Part shown: one piece after another, positions 46,424 to 54,093 of the stretch
How the letters are laid out: each line of letters starts with the position of its first letter
Numbering within the stretch: the stretch's first letter is position 1
DNA from: Candidatus Rifleibacteriota bacterium
Lineage (GTDB): Bacteria > Muiribacteriota > Ozemobacteria > Ozemobacterales > Ozemobacteraceae
Direction: 5' to 3'
DNA: 64,000 nt
Assembly (NCBI GenBank): GCA_018818125.1
Contig: JAHISQ010000034.1
Span: forward strand, 156,592 to 220,591
Position numbers and translations under genes: made by a program
The notes under the pieces: model-generated
Told to the model about the DNA's origin: nothing
The model's database searches: none
Seen by the model: only the letters and a program-made list of their open reading frames with translations

Positions 46424-47550
46424 ACATTCGCAGATTCAAAGCTGTAGCCAAAAAAGAGTTTATTCATGTCATCAGAGACTGGCGAAGTCTCGGCATTTCT
46501 CTGGCAATTCCTGTTTTGTTGCTGATTCTGTTTGGCTATGCATTAAATATGGATTTAAACCAGGTTCCGACCATCGTCTGGGATCAGGCAAATAACCCGG
46601 AAAGCCGCGATTTGATTGAACTTTTTCATGGCTCACCTTATTTTAACCTCATCGCCAGAACCGACAATTATCGTGAGATTGAGCTGGCGCTTGGCGCGGG
46701 AAAAGCCCTGGTAGCTCTGATCGTGCCCGCAGATTATGGAAGAAACACTCTTCAGGGAAGAACTGCCAGAGCCCAGGTAATTGTTGACGGTAGCGATGCT
46801 AATACAGCAAACTTTGCGCTCAATTACTCCAAAGCACTTGGCATGATTGCCGGTGCCACTCTGCATGGATCAACACTAGAAATGGTATCAGGCCGTCAAC
46901 CGACCAGGATTACTCTTAAGACGAGAGCATGGTTTAATCAGGATTTGCGCAGCAGAAACGTCATTATCCCAGGCGTTATTGCAATCGTTATGGTCATCAT
47001 AGCCTCAATGCTTACTTCGGTAACAATCGCCAGAGAATGGGAAATGGGAACTATGGAACAGCTGATCAGCACTCCGGTAACATCTTCCGAGCTGATTCTC
47101 GGCAAGGTTGTGCCATATTTTTGCGTTGGATTTCTAGATCTCCTTATTTCATTCGTAGTCGGCAGATGGTGGTTTGGAGTGCCATTCAGGGGTAGTGTCG
47201 CGCTGCTTTTCATTTTAAGCAGTCTGTTTCTTTCAGGGTCACTGTTTTTCGGACTTCTGCTCAGCATTAAGCTTAAAAAACAGGTACTCGCCAATCAGGC
47301 TGCTTTGATGTCTGGCTATCTTCCCACTCTTTTCCTCAGTGGATTTGTGTTTGCCATTCCCAATATGCCCTGGTTTCTGCAGAAACTGAGTTTTATAGTT
47401 CCCGCCAAGTATTTTATCAGCATTTTAAGAGGCATTTATCTCAAAGGTGTTGGCATGGAAGTCCTCTGGCTAAATGCTTTGATACTGAGCATCTACTCAA
47501 TTGTAGTTTTGAAAGCAGCCCATAAAAATTTGAGGCTAAAAATAGACTGA
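46420..47550 (+). CDS. ABC-2 type permease (YbhS-like)
   Basis: 376 residues with a GTG start overlapping the ATPase stop and an AGGAAAGG site upstream. One N-terminal helix (about 25-45), a large periplasmic loop (about 50-175), then five helices in the second half, ending in the conserved ABC-2 region with REWEMGTMEQLISTPVT and LGKVVPYF. It forms a heterodimeric channel with the next gene product. Substrates of related YbhFSR systems include cationic drugs and lipids; none can be assigned here. Confidence 0.9.
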   Translation: MNIRRFKAVAKKEFIHVIRDWRSLGISLAIPVLLLILFGYALNMDLNQVPTIVWDQANNPESRDLIELFHGSPYFNLIARTDNYREIELALGAGKALVALIVPADYGRNTLQGRTARAQVIVDGSDANTANFALNYSKALGMIAGATLHGSTLEMVSGRQPTRITLKTRAWFNQDLRSRNVIIPGVIAIVMVIIASMLTSVTIAREWEMGTMEQLISTPVTSSELILGKVVPYFCVGFLDLLISFVVGRWWFGVPFRGSVALLFILSSLFLSGSLFFGLLLSIKLKKQVLANQAALMSGYLPTLFLSGFVFAIPNMPWFLQKLSFIVPAKYFISILRGIYLKGVGMEVLWLNALILSIYSIVVLKAAHKNLRLKID

Positions 47551-47551
47551 T

Positions 47552-48646
47552 ATGCTTAACCGCTTTAAACAACTGTTTATCAAGGAGTTTCTCGAGTTGT
47601 TTCGTGACCCGAGAATGAGAGTGTTGACCTTTGTTTTTCCGGTCATACAGATTCTCATTATGGCTCAAGCTTTTGTGCTCGAGTTGCACAACGTCAACAT
47701 TGTCCTGGTAGACTATGACAAGTCAACACTTTCCCGGGAAATTGTCGCTGAATTCACCAGCAGCGGCCATTTTAAAATAAGCAATTACGCTGATAGACTC
47801 GAAGAAGCAGAGAAACTCCTGGCCGCCGAAAAGGAGAGAGCGATTATTTATATTCCTGCAGGATTTGCCAGCAAGGCGCTCAGATCAGCCGGCAGTGAAA
47901 TCTCATTAATAACAGACGGAACCGGCAGCAATGATTCCGGGCTCATTCAGGGCTATGCATCCTCGATTTATGCTGATTTTCTGCGCAAAAAGAATGGCGG
48001 ACCGCCATCGGTGATTGAACCGGTCGCCTGGTTTAATCCAAATCTTGAAAGCCGATATTATTACATTCCCGGGCTTATCGCAATTCAAATGATTGTTATC
48101 AGCTTTCTTCTCGCCTCAATTGCTATAGTTAAGGAAAAGGAAATCGGCACGATTGAGCAGTTGATGGTTACGCCGATAACCGTCACAGAATTCATTCTTG
48201 GCAAAACTCTGCCATACATGGCCATAGGCTATATCGCTGCGACCATAATGCTGATTGCCGCCTTTGGATTTTATGGAATAGGGGTAAAAGGCAGTTGGAT
48301 TCTTCTCTATTTCTGTGTCGGTATCTTTCTGGCCGGCAATCTGGGCGGAGCATTGATTATCAGTGTAATTTCGACCACTCAGCAACAGGCGCTGCTGACA
48401 TCGTTTTTTTTCATGTTGCCATGCGTAATGCTTTCTGGTCTGCTTTTCCCCATACGAAACATGCCGATGCCGATACAATATCTTACTATGATCAACCCGC
48501 TCAGATGGTTTTTTCAGATTCTAAACGGCATTATTGGCAAAGGCAGCGGAATAGGCGAGCTAATGATGCCAATCATTGCACAGATAGGCATTGCCGTAGC
48601 ATTCATCTCAATTGCAATTGTTAAATTCCACAAGGCTACGGATTAA
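47552..48646 (+). CDS. ABC-2 type permease (YbhR-like)
   Basis: 364 residues, the paralogous partner of the upstream permease, starting one base after its stop. Same topology: N-terminal helix (about 22-42), periplasmic loop, then five helices with VKEKEIGTIEQLMVTPIT and LGKTLPYMAIGY. Last gene of the ankyrin-adaptor-ATPase-permease-permease operon. Confidence 0.9.
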   Translation: MLNRFKQLFIKEFLELFRDPRMRVLTFVFPVIQILIMAQAFVLELHNVNIVLVDYDKSTLSREIVAEFTSSGHFKISNYADRLEEAEKLLAAEKERAIIYIPAGFASKALRSAGSEISLITDGTGSNDSGLIQGYASSIYADFLRKKNGGPPSVIEPVAWFNPNLESRYYYIPGLIAIQMIVISFLLASIAIVKEKEIGTIEQLMVTPITVTEFILGKTLPYMAIGYIAATIMLIAAFGFYGIGVKGSWILLYFCVGIFLAGNLGGALIISVISTTQQQALLTSFFFMLPCVMLSGLLFPIRNMPMPIQYLTMINPLRWFFQILNGIIGKGSGIGELMMPIIAQIGIAVAFISIAIVKFHKATD

Positions 48647-48647
48647 A

Positions 48648-48670
48648 GAACGCATCTGTCAGATGCATTC
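48648..48670. terminator. Hairpin between the exporter operon and the convergent regulator
   Basis: GAACGCATC (48648-48656) pairs with GATGCATTC (48662-48670) across one C/A mismatch and a five-base loop. The following TGTT is a poor T tract, so this is a weak terminator candidate. Confidence 0.35.
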
Positions 48671-48741
48671 TGTTAAAAACTTCGCAAAACACAGACAAAC
48701 AATGCCGACAAACTCAGCAAAATAATTTATTTAAAGAATCA

Positions 48742-49440
48742 CTATTTTTCAGTCTTAACATAAAGATAGCCTGTCCCACGAATCGTTCTAATTAGTTCGT
48801 TACCGTTGCTATACCCAAGCTTCTTTCGCAGATTGCTCATGTGCACGTCCAGACTGCGATCATCATAAGTAAGTCGCCGACCGAGGACTTTTTCGGCTAG
48901 AAGCTGGCGCTCGACTATGGTTCCGGCAGAACGCATAAGCTGTTCGAGAATCGAAAATTCGACTTCGGTCAGACCAAGGCTGACACCGCTCTTTTCGGCA
49001 GATCTGGTTGCCGTCTCCAGCTTGATATCAGCGATCTTGATACGCCCGGAGTCTTTATCACCACTATCATCCTGAGACGGCGTCAGTCGACGAAATACTG
49101 CCCTGATTCTCGCGATCAGCTCACGCGGGCTGAACGGTTTGGGTAGATAATCGTCAGCGCCAAGTTCGAGACCGAGAATGCGGTCAACTTCGTCACCGCG
49201 GGCAGTAAGCATGATTACCGGAATATTAGAGCTTGAGCGCAGATTCTTTAATACTTCAAGCCCGTTCATTTCGGGAAGCATGATATCGAGTATAACCAGA
49301 TCAAATTGGCCATTGATAGCCCTGTCTAGTCCGCTTTTTCCGTCATAAACACAGGTTGGCTCAAACTTTTCTGAGCTCAGGTATTCAGCCAACAGTTCAC
49401 AAAGTTCGGTGTCATCATCGATTATCAGGATTTGCTTCAT
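48742..49440 (-). CDS. OmpR/PhoB-family response regulator (CpxR-like)
   Basis: 232 residues from the ATG at 49440 (AAAGGTGA five bases upstream); a longer in-frame start is rejected. Receiver domain (about 1-115) with acidic triad Asp8-10, phospho-acceptor Asp52, Thr79 and Lys101, then a winged-helix DNA-binding domain (about 130-230; VEFSILEQLMRSAGTIVERQ, DRSLDVHMSNLRKKLG, IRTIRGTGYLY). No histidine kinase gene is adjacent, so the partner is elsewhere. It is divergent from a Spy/CpxP-like gene with a tandem repeat of OmpR-family type between them, suggesting that it controls that gene and perhaps itself. Confidence 0.93.
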   Translation of the reverse strand: MKQILIIDDDTELCELLAEYLSSEKFEPTCVYDGKSGLDRAINGQFDLVILDIMLPEMNGLEVLKNLRSSSNIPVIMLTARGDEVDRILGLELGADDYLPKPFSPRELIARIRAVFRRLTPSQDDSGDKDSGRIKIADIKLETATRSAEKSGVSLGLTEVEFSILEQLMRSAGTIVERQLLAEKVLGRRLTYDDRSLDVHMSNLRKKLGYSNGNELIRTIRGTGYLYVKTEK

Positions 49441-49519
49441 AAATTCACCTTTATAGCAGCCTCCATTAACATTCTGATCAAGCTTAACCCAATATGCAAC
49501 AGATCTCTGAGCTGACAAA

Positions 49520-49539
49520 GTTAAGAATTGTTAAGAATG
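49520..49539 (+). promoter_or_regulatory. Tandem 10-base direct repeat, likely response-regulator site
   Basis: GTTAAGAATT and GTTAAGAATG lie head to tail with a 10-base period between the CpxR-like and Spy/CpxP-like genes. Direct half-sites about one helical turn apart are what OmpR/PhoB-family dimers bind, and the CpxR box (GTAAA spaced by five) is similar in form. Confidence 0.55.
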
Positions 49540-49562
49540 AGGCAAGCCACTTTACCCTTCTT

Positions 49563-49580
49563 TGCATTAAGCTTAATGCA
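49563..49580. promoter_or_regulatory. 18-base perfect palindrome
   Basis: TGCATTAAGCTTAATGCA is identical on both strands and lies 65 bases before the Spy/CpxP-like start. It may be an operator for a second, dimeric regulator. With no loop it is unlikely to be a terminator. Confidence 0.45.
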
Positions 49581-49645
49581 TCTGGGCATGTAAAAGATTA
49601 TATTACAAATATGGGATACAGAAAATTATCTTTGGAGGTTTCAAC

Positions 49646-50314
49646 GTGAAGAAAAAACTCACTTTTGTTCTGTTCGCCGTTTTTATGGCAACGTCAGCGC
49701 TGACTCTTTACTCAGCGGAAAAAGAAGGGTTTAAACGCATCGAAAAAATTGAAATACGCAAAACCCGCGGCGGAGACGACATGCTGCCGGCAGGCTTGAT
49801 GAGATTGTTTAAAATTGCCGATGAACTTGAACTTACTAATCCACAGCTTCTGCAACTGCGCATGCTTTTTCAAAAAAGAGATGCAAACGTAAAAAAACTT
49901 ATGGAAACCAGAAAAACTGACAAAAAGCTTTCTGACCCAACTCTCACTGAAGAAGCCGTAAAAATATTTGCTGCCGAAAAAGCAAAGGCACTGGAAACCC
50001 AGATATTAGCCAGATATCAGATGCAGCAGGATTTGAAAAAAATCTTTACTCCCGAACAATGCAAAAAACTTGAAGAGATGAAGGCAAAAAAATCACACAA
50101 AGAAGGCATGCCTTTCTTTGGCAAGAACAGACCGCCCAGGCCATTTCCAGGTGATGGTCGGCCACCGAGACCATCCTTCGATGGCGACAGACCGCCAATG
50201 CCCTTTCATATGATGCACAGAATGGAAAAGAACCACAACGAAAGCCCGTTATTAGAAGAAACTGGCCGTGAAATTGAATCAGAAATCGTCATCGAAAACG
50301 AAACCGACGAGTAG
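49646..50314 (+). CDS. Spy/CpxP-like periplasmic protein
   Basis: 222 residues from a GTG start with GGAGG seven bases upstream. Signal peptide (about 1-24), then a helical region with LELTNPQLLQLRML and IFTPEQCKKLEEM, the LTxxQ-type pattern of Spy and CpxP, which sense or chaperone misfolded envelope proteins or metal. The C-terminal third is atypical: RPPRPFPGDGRPPRPSFDGD repeats with Phe, Met and His, then an acidic tail. The divergent CpxR-like gene and a strong terminator after the stop support a one-gene stress-induced unit. Confidence 0.75.
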   Translation: MKKKLTFVLFAVFMATSALTLYSAEKEGFKRIEKIEIRKTRGGDDMLPAGLMRLFKIADELELTNPQLLQLRMLFQKRDANVKKLMETRKTDKKLSDPTLTEEAVKIFAAEKAKALETQILARYQMQQDLKKIFTPEQCKKLEEMKAKKSHKEGMPFFGKNRPPRPFPGDGRPPRPSFDGDRPPMPFHMMHRMEKNHNESPLLEETGREIESEIVIENETDE

Positions 50315-50361
50315 TCAGTAACCCGCCGCAGAAGCCTTCTTATAAACCAAATCTGACTTAT

Positions 50362-50389
50362 GGCTGCCCTTAACCGGGCAGCCTTTTTT
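50362..50389 (+). terminator. Rho-independent terminator after the Spy/CpxP-like gene
   Basis: A perfect eight-base stem GGCTGCCC/GGGCAGCC with a six-base loop is followed by six T bases. It serves the plus-strand gene ending at 50314 and abuts the 3' end of the convergent pseudopilin gene. Confidence 0.9.
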
Positions 50390-51129
50390 CAGTTCCGCTG
50401 AAAAGTCAGTCCGGTATGCCAGTTTCTCGGGGCAAATGGGTTCTGGCTGACAGATTTGAAGAAATCTGAATAAACCACATCATAAAAGTTGCTGATTAAA
50501 ACGCCCTTGCTGTGGTCAGAGCTGCTGAAGCCTTCTCCGGCCTGAACACTATCAGGTAGATGTGCCAACTGCAGTTTAATGTTCCATAGAAAGTTCTGGT
50601 CGGCAGCGGCGGGGCCAATTTTAACCGGCTGTATTTTAAGCTGCTGTACTCTTTCGCTCAAAACTTTGATGCGTTCTGGTGCGCCATCTGACGATTCGAT
50701 TCTGACCAATTTGAGCAGATCCGAATTCTGCAGTCTTTCGAGGCGGTAGCGCACATGCATAATCGGGCGCAGCAGCATTCGCTGGCCGCCAACCGTTTTT
50801 CTGGTCAGTTCTGGAGCAAGAGTGTGGCGATATAGCCGATATTCGACTCCTGCCAAGCCGTCTGCTCTAGAAAAATCGGCTTCGAGCATATCGCCAAATG
50901 TGAGACTAAAGCCGCCATTATACGGAAAACAGCTATTTTTCAGGTCGTCATGAATTTGCAGGCAGATGCGGCGACCCTCGCCAAGCATATCTATGGAGAC
51001 TACACCAGACGTAGAAGATCTCATGCCGGTCTGATATAGACAAAAAAGAGGCACAGCCAATAACGTTGTTATTGCCAGTGCGATGGCAACTTCAGCGAGA
51101 GTTATACCTCTTTTGCCAAAATTTATCAT
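50389..51129 (-). CDS. Minor pseudopilin, GspJ/PilW-like
   Basis: 246 residues with leader MINFGKRG then ITLAEVAIALAITTL: Gly8 before the cut and Glu at +5. The helix GEGRRICLQIHDDLKNS matches the GspJ pattern, and the rest is beta-rich. It is the last gene of the sigma-anti-sigma-pseudopilin module. It shares a base with the upstream stop (TAATG), so translation is coupled. Confidence 0.85.
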   Translation of the reverse strand: MINFGKRGITLAEVAIALAITTLLAVPLFCLYQTGMRSSTSGVVSIDMLGEGRRICLQIHDDLKNSCFPYNGGFSLTFGDMLEADFSRADGLAGVEYRLYRHTLAPELTRKTVGGQRMLLRPIMHVRYRLERLQNSDLLKLVRIESSDGAPERIKVLSERVQQLKIQPVKIGPAAADQNFLWNIKLQLAHLPDSVQAGEGFSSSDHSKGVLISNFYDVVYSDFFKSVSQNPFAPRNWHTGLTFQRN

Positions 51130-51608
51130 TACTGATTCACTATTATCGTTGAGCGGCTTAACTGCTGACCAGGCCCTACTCCAAGCGGGTTACCGCTTAG
51201 CGACGATCTGATATTTACTTCTACCATCACAGCTTTTATACCGCCTTTTTCAATTGGCGTTGCCGTAATTCTACGCTCAAATCTGGTAGCTTCTTCTGGC
51301 CGTTCGATGCCGGTAATCTCGCTGACAGCAGCTACTTTCTGCCATTCGTTGAATTTGTAATCGACAATACCTTGATTCTGATTTTCCAAAATCGCGTTGC
51401 AGCCAAGAAAACGAAATACTTCGAGTGGTTCACAAGCGACCTGTTCGGCCAGATACTGGTAATATGCGTTAGTTGTTCCTCTATTTGACTCTGAAATTAT
51501 GGTGAATACGTAGATAGCGAGAAGACCAAGGATCATTGTAGCAAGCATGGCTTCAACCAGCGAAAAGCCCTTTCGCGAAAATCTGTCTGCGCTGCAATAA
51601 AAAATCAT
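51129..51608 (-). CDS. Minor pseudopilin, GspI/PilV-like
   Basis: 159 residues with a 14-residue leader ending SRKG, then FSLVEAMLATMILGL, a clean prepilin signal. The helix YYQYLAEQVACEPLEVFRFL is like that of PilV/GspI. It overlaps its neighbours on both sides. Confidence 0.85.
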   Translation of the reverse strand: MIFYCSADRFSRKGFSLVEAMLATMILGLLAIYVFTIISESNRGTTNAYYQYLAEQVACEPLEVFRFLGCNAILENQNQGIVDYKFNEWQKVAAVSEITGIERPEEATRFERRITATPIEKGGIKAVMVEVNIRSSLSGNPLGVGPGQQLSRSTIIVNQ

Positions 51609-52768
51609 CAGTTTCTCGCCCCTGATCTGAAATTAGCCCAGGGTGAAATACTGATCTGAAAAGACTTCTCACTATCACGACAGACTTCGTCAAAACTGAT
51701 TTTGTGGGGAGTGTTGCTCCAGGCGTCAAGATTCAGGTAGTCCGCAAGCAGCATTCCGTAAAGATTCAATGACTGCTTTGATTCAATGGTGCCACTGTAG
51801 CTCGGATTAATCGCCACCAGTGCAGCTTCGATCTTTTCAGAAGTATTCAGAACTATATTGCCCTTACGTGCATAAAGAACCAGAAAATCATTGTCTGTCT
51901 TTTTTGTGAGTGCACCGTTTATCGAAAAGCTATCGGCAACTATAACGCCCTTGCCGTCAATCTTCCAGTCACCGTCAAAAGTCAGTTTTTCTGCGCAATG
52001 CATGATGCCGTTGAGTCTTATGATTTTCTGCTCTTCGTCAATAACTCGCAGGCGTTCAAGAGCGCTTGCACGCAAATTACGACCAACCCATAGGGTGCTG
52101 CGGCTATAAAGTTCGAGCTCACTCAATTTGTCGTTGCTGGTGCGACTGCCAAAATCACTTATCTGCAGACGACTGTTTTCGTCGAGGACCTGGCCGTCAC
52201 GCCGTAGCATCAATGGCTGGCACAGTTTGCTGCCCTGGTTATCAAGGCACAATACCGAAGCTATCAGATAATCATACTGCGTTTGCAGATACTCTTTTGC
52301 GATGACCGACTTTCGACCTTGCCTCTCATCAACCAGATTTACTTCGATTAGAATTGCAAGGATTCCGTGACCTTCTTTTGGTGATGCATAGTTTCGATTT
52401 TTGTGATCATAGTTTATAAAATTAACCACTTTTAATCTGCTCGTAAATTCGCAGGTGTAACCAGATTGAATAAGACTGCTTATCTTCTCGCTGGCCAGTG
52501 GCAGGCGCATTTCGGTTTGTGCGCCAGAAACCGCACCGAGTAAAAACCAGAAAAACTGTGAGCGACGGTCACGGCTGTCTCGCAACATCACGGCCATTGC
52601 TTCTTCTCTCAACATAAGTGCGATTTCACGCGCAACAAACTGGCTTTCCAGACGCTGATCAGTGGTTTTGACCGCCCGCATCATACGAAAATAGCTGAGC
52701 GACAAAATGGTCAGGCTGATTGCAATAAATACAGCCAGCAACAGTACAGAACCCCGTCTTTCAATCAT
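51608..52768 (-). CDS. GspK/PilX-like pilus-tip protein
   Basis: 386 residues beginning MIERRG then SVLLLAVFIAISLTILSLSY, a prepilin helix without Glu5, as in GspK. A helical region (about 25-60) and an extracellular domain with a repetitive beta tail (IDGKGVIVADSFSINGALTK, GNIVLNTSEKIEAALVAIN) follow. It starts within the stop of the anti-sigma gene (ATGA), so its expression is tied to the sigma pair. Same I-J-K set as the other modules, in the order K, I, J. Confidence 0.77.
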   Translation of the reverse strand: MIERRGSVLLLAVFIAISLTILSLSYFRMMRAVKTTDQRLESQFVAREIALMLREEAMAVMLRDSRDRRSQFFWFLLGAVSGAQTEMRLPLASEKISSLIQSGYTCEFTSRLKVVNFINYDHKNRNYASPKEGHGILAILIEVNLVDERQGRKSVIAKEYLQTQYDYLIASVLCLDNQGSKLCQPLMLRRDGQVLDENSRLQISDFGSRTSNDKLSELELYSRSTLWVGRNLRASALERLRVIDEEQKIIRLNGIMHCAEKLTFDGDWKIDGKGVIVADSFSINGALTKKTDNDFLVLYARKGNIVLNTSEKIEAALVAINPSYSGTIESKQSLNLYGMLLADYLNLDAWSNTPHKISFDEVCRDSEKSFQISISPWANFRSGARN

Positions 52769-53250
52769 TTTATTTCGTCTGTTGGCGATGGAAACTGCAA
52801 CTGCGGAAAGGAAACTTCTTCGTCATGTTTCATGTTAACACCAGTGTTGCGATCTGTTGCCCCTGCCGAGCTTGCCTGACCTTCAATGCTGGAAACCGAC
52901 GTTTTGCCGCTGTGATTGTCTGAAGATCCAGAGCGCGATAGAACGGCCAGAGCAATCGCCGCAGTTAATGCTACGCCAATGGCTGCTGCCAGTATTTTTG
53001 GTTTTAGAGCAGCGATCAGGCCTGTTCCTGTTGCGGACGTTGTCAGGCTGTTTTCAATCCGACCGATGAAGGCCGCAGAAGGCGCGATATCTGCGGTTGG
53101 TGAACCAGATGTTTTAAGCAACGCAAGAAGAGCCAGTGCCGAAGCACATTTCTGGCAGGTTTTCGCGTGCGTTTCAACAGCAGAGTTAGTTCCGCCGCTT
53201 TCAACAGCCTGGTCAATAATTTTTTCGCAGTCTACATCTGACATAGCCAT
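52765..53250 (-). CDS. Zinc-finger anti-sigma factor
   Basis: 161 residues with an anti-sigma zinc-binding motif (Cys8 region, then HAKTCQKC: His and the CxxC pair) in the first 40 residues. A membrane helix (about 83-108) and a short periplasmic tail of about 50 polar residues follow. It lies five bases after the ECF sigma gene and should hold that factor inactive. Its short periplasmic part lacks a FecR domain, unlike the pair at 17377-19090. Confidence 0.82.
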   Translation of the reverse strand: MAMSDVDCEKIIDQAVESGGTNSAVETHAKTCQKCASALALLALLKTSGSPTADIAPSAAFIGRIENSLTTSATGTGLIAALKPKILAAAIGVALTAAIALAVLSRSGSSDNHSGKTSVSSIEGQASSAGATDRNTGVNMKHDEEVSFPQLQFPSPTDEIK

Positions 53251-53255
53251 TAACC

Positions 53256-53798
53256 TTAAGACTTGTGTTGTTTGCGCAACCTTATGATCAATCGATGAAA
53301 GATCAAACGGGTATTTCCTTCTGATGAGCCAAGGATCTCAGCAATTTCGCAGAAAGGCATCTGTTGAAACACCCGCAAATCCAGCAGAACTTTTTCCTGC
53401 GGTTTAAGCCCCGAGTAAAGGGCATCGACCGTGGCATCTGAAACGACCTGAATCTCTGGCGTTCGGTCATCAGGCAGATTCAAAAGGTCGAGTTCACTGC
53501 CGGTAATATTGAATTTCTTTTCCTTTCGCAATTTATCAATGTGCTGATTTTTAGCGATTCTCAGCAGCCAGCCTACAAATGAACCCGAGGTTCTGAACTG
53601 ATCAATTTTTCGAAACGCATTTATGAAGGCCTCCTGGGTGATGTCTTCAGCATCGGCTTTTTTTACGCCATAGCCGAGCAGATAATACATCACGGTCCCG
53701 TAATGCCTTTTTACCAACATGCCAAACGCCTGTTTCTGGCCATTTTTGGCCAACTCTATCAGCTCGTTGCTGTCAAGATTGTCGGCATTGGGTATCAA
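53256..53798 (-). CDS. ECF-family RNA polymerase sigma factor
   Basis: About 180 residues if started at the TTG at 53798, which places the region 2 motifs (SNELIELAKNGQKQAFGMLV, DAEDITQEAFINAFRKIDQF) where ECF proteins normally have them; region 4 is LKPQEKVLLDLRVFQQMPFC and IAEILGSSEGNTRLIFHRL. The open frame continues upstream without a stop to 54038, so an upstream start is possible. An 11-codon ORF at 53830-53795 (MYQVLDAGAML) ends on a TTGA overlap with the TTG, which could couple translation or could mark a frameshift near the true start. It probably directs the pseudopilin genes downstream. Confidence 0.83.
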   Translation of the reverse strand: MIPNADNLDSNELIELAKNGQKQAFGMLVKRHYGTVMYYLLGYGVKKADAEDITQEAFINAFRKIDQFRTSGSFVGWLLRIAKNQHIDKLRKEKKFNITGSELDLLNLPDDRTPEIQVVSDATVDALYSGLKPQEKVLLDLRVFQQMPFCEIAEILGSSEGNTRLIFHRLIIRLRKQHKS

Positions 53799-53830
53799 AG
53801 CATGGCGCCCGCATCGAGTACCTGATACAT
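53795..53830 (-). other. Possible 11-codon leader ORF before the sigma factor
   Basis: ATG at 53830 opens 11 codons (MYQVLDAGAML) and stops at TGA 53797-53795, overlapping the proposed TTG start of the sigma factor. The nearest purine-rich site (AAGGAAAGGG) is about eleven bases away, further than ideal. It could be a leader peptide, or the true sigma start followed by a frameshift. Confidence 0.2.
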
Positions 53831-54040
53831 CAGAACTATTGCCCTTTCCTTTAAAAATAACGTATGCAAAGATAACAATGTTACATAAATAACCATATTT
53901 TTTGCTGACCTCTGCAGTTTCTATTCTATGAAAGTGTTGCCTGATAATCATTGCTGCAGCGTTGCGGCAGCGCGACAAGGCTTCACGCTGCAGAATACAA
54001 CTTATTGTGCAGCAATGGCAACCAGAATCAGCAGGCAAAT

Positions 54041-54067
54041 AAAAAAGAGCGGCTTTGCAGCCGCTCT
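54041..54067 (-). terminator. Rho-independent terminator after the metalloprotease gene
   Basis: Read leftwards, GAGCGGCT pairs with AGCCGCTC across a GCAA loop, extended by one A-T pair, and is followed by six T bases. It lies 28 bases after the stop of the metalloprotease gene and separates it from the sigma module. Confidence 0.9.
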
Positions 54068-54093
54068 CAGATTTGTTGCCATCATTGTTGTAA

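Noticed and set aside
49646..50314. Pro-rich tail of the Spy-like gene as a separate gene or frameshift
   Set aside because: The frame is continuous, with normal codon use, and ends before a strong terminator.
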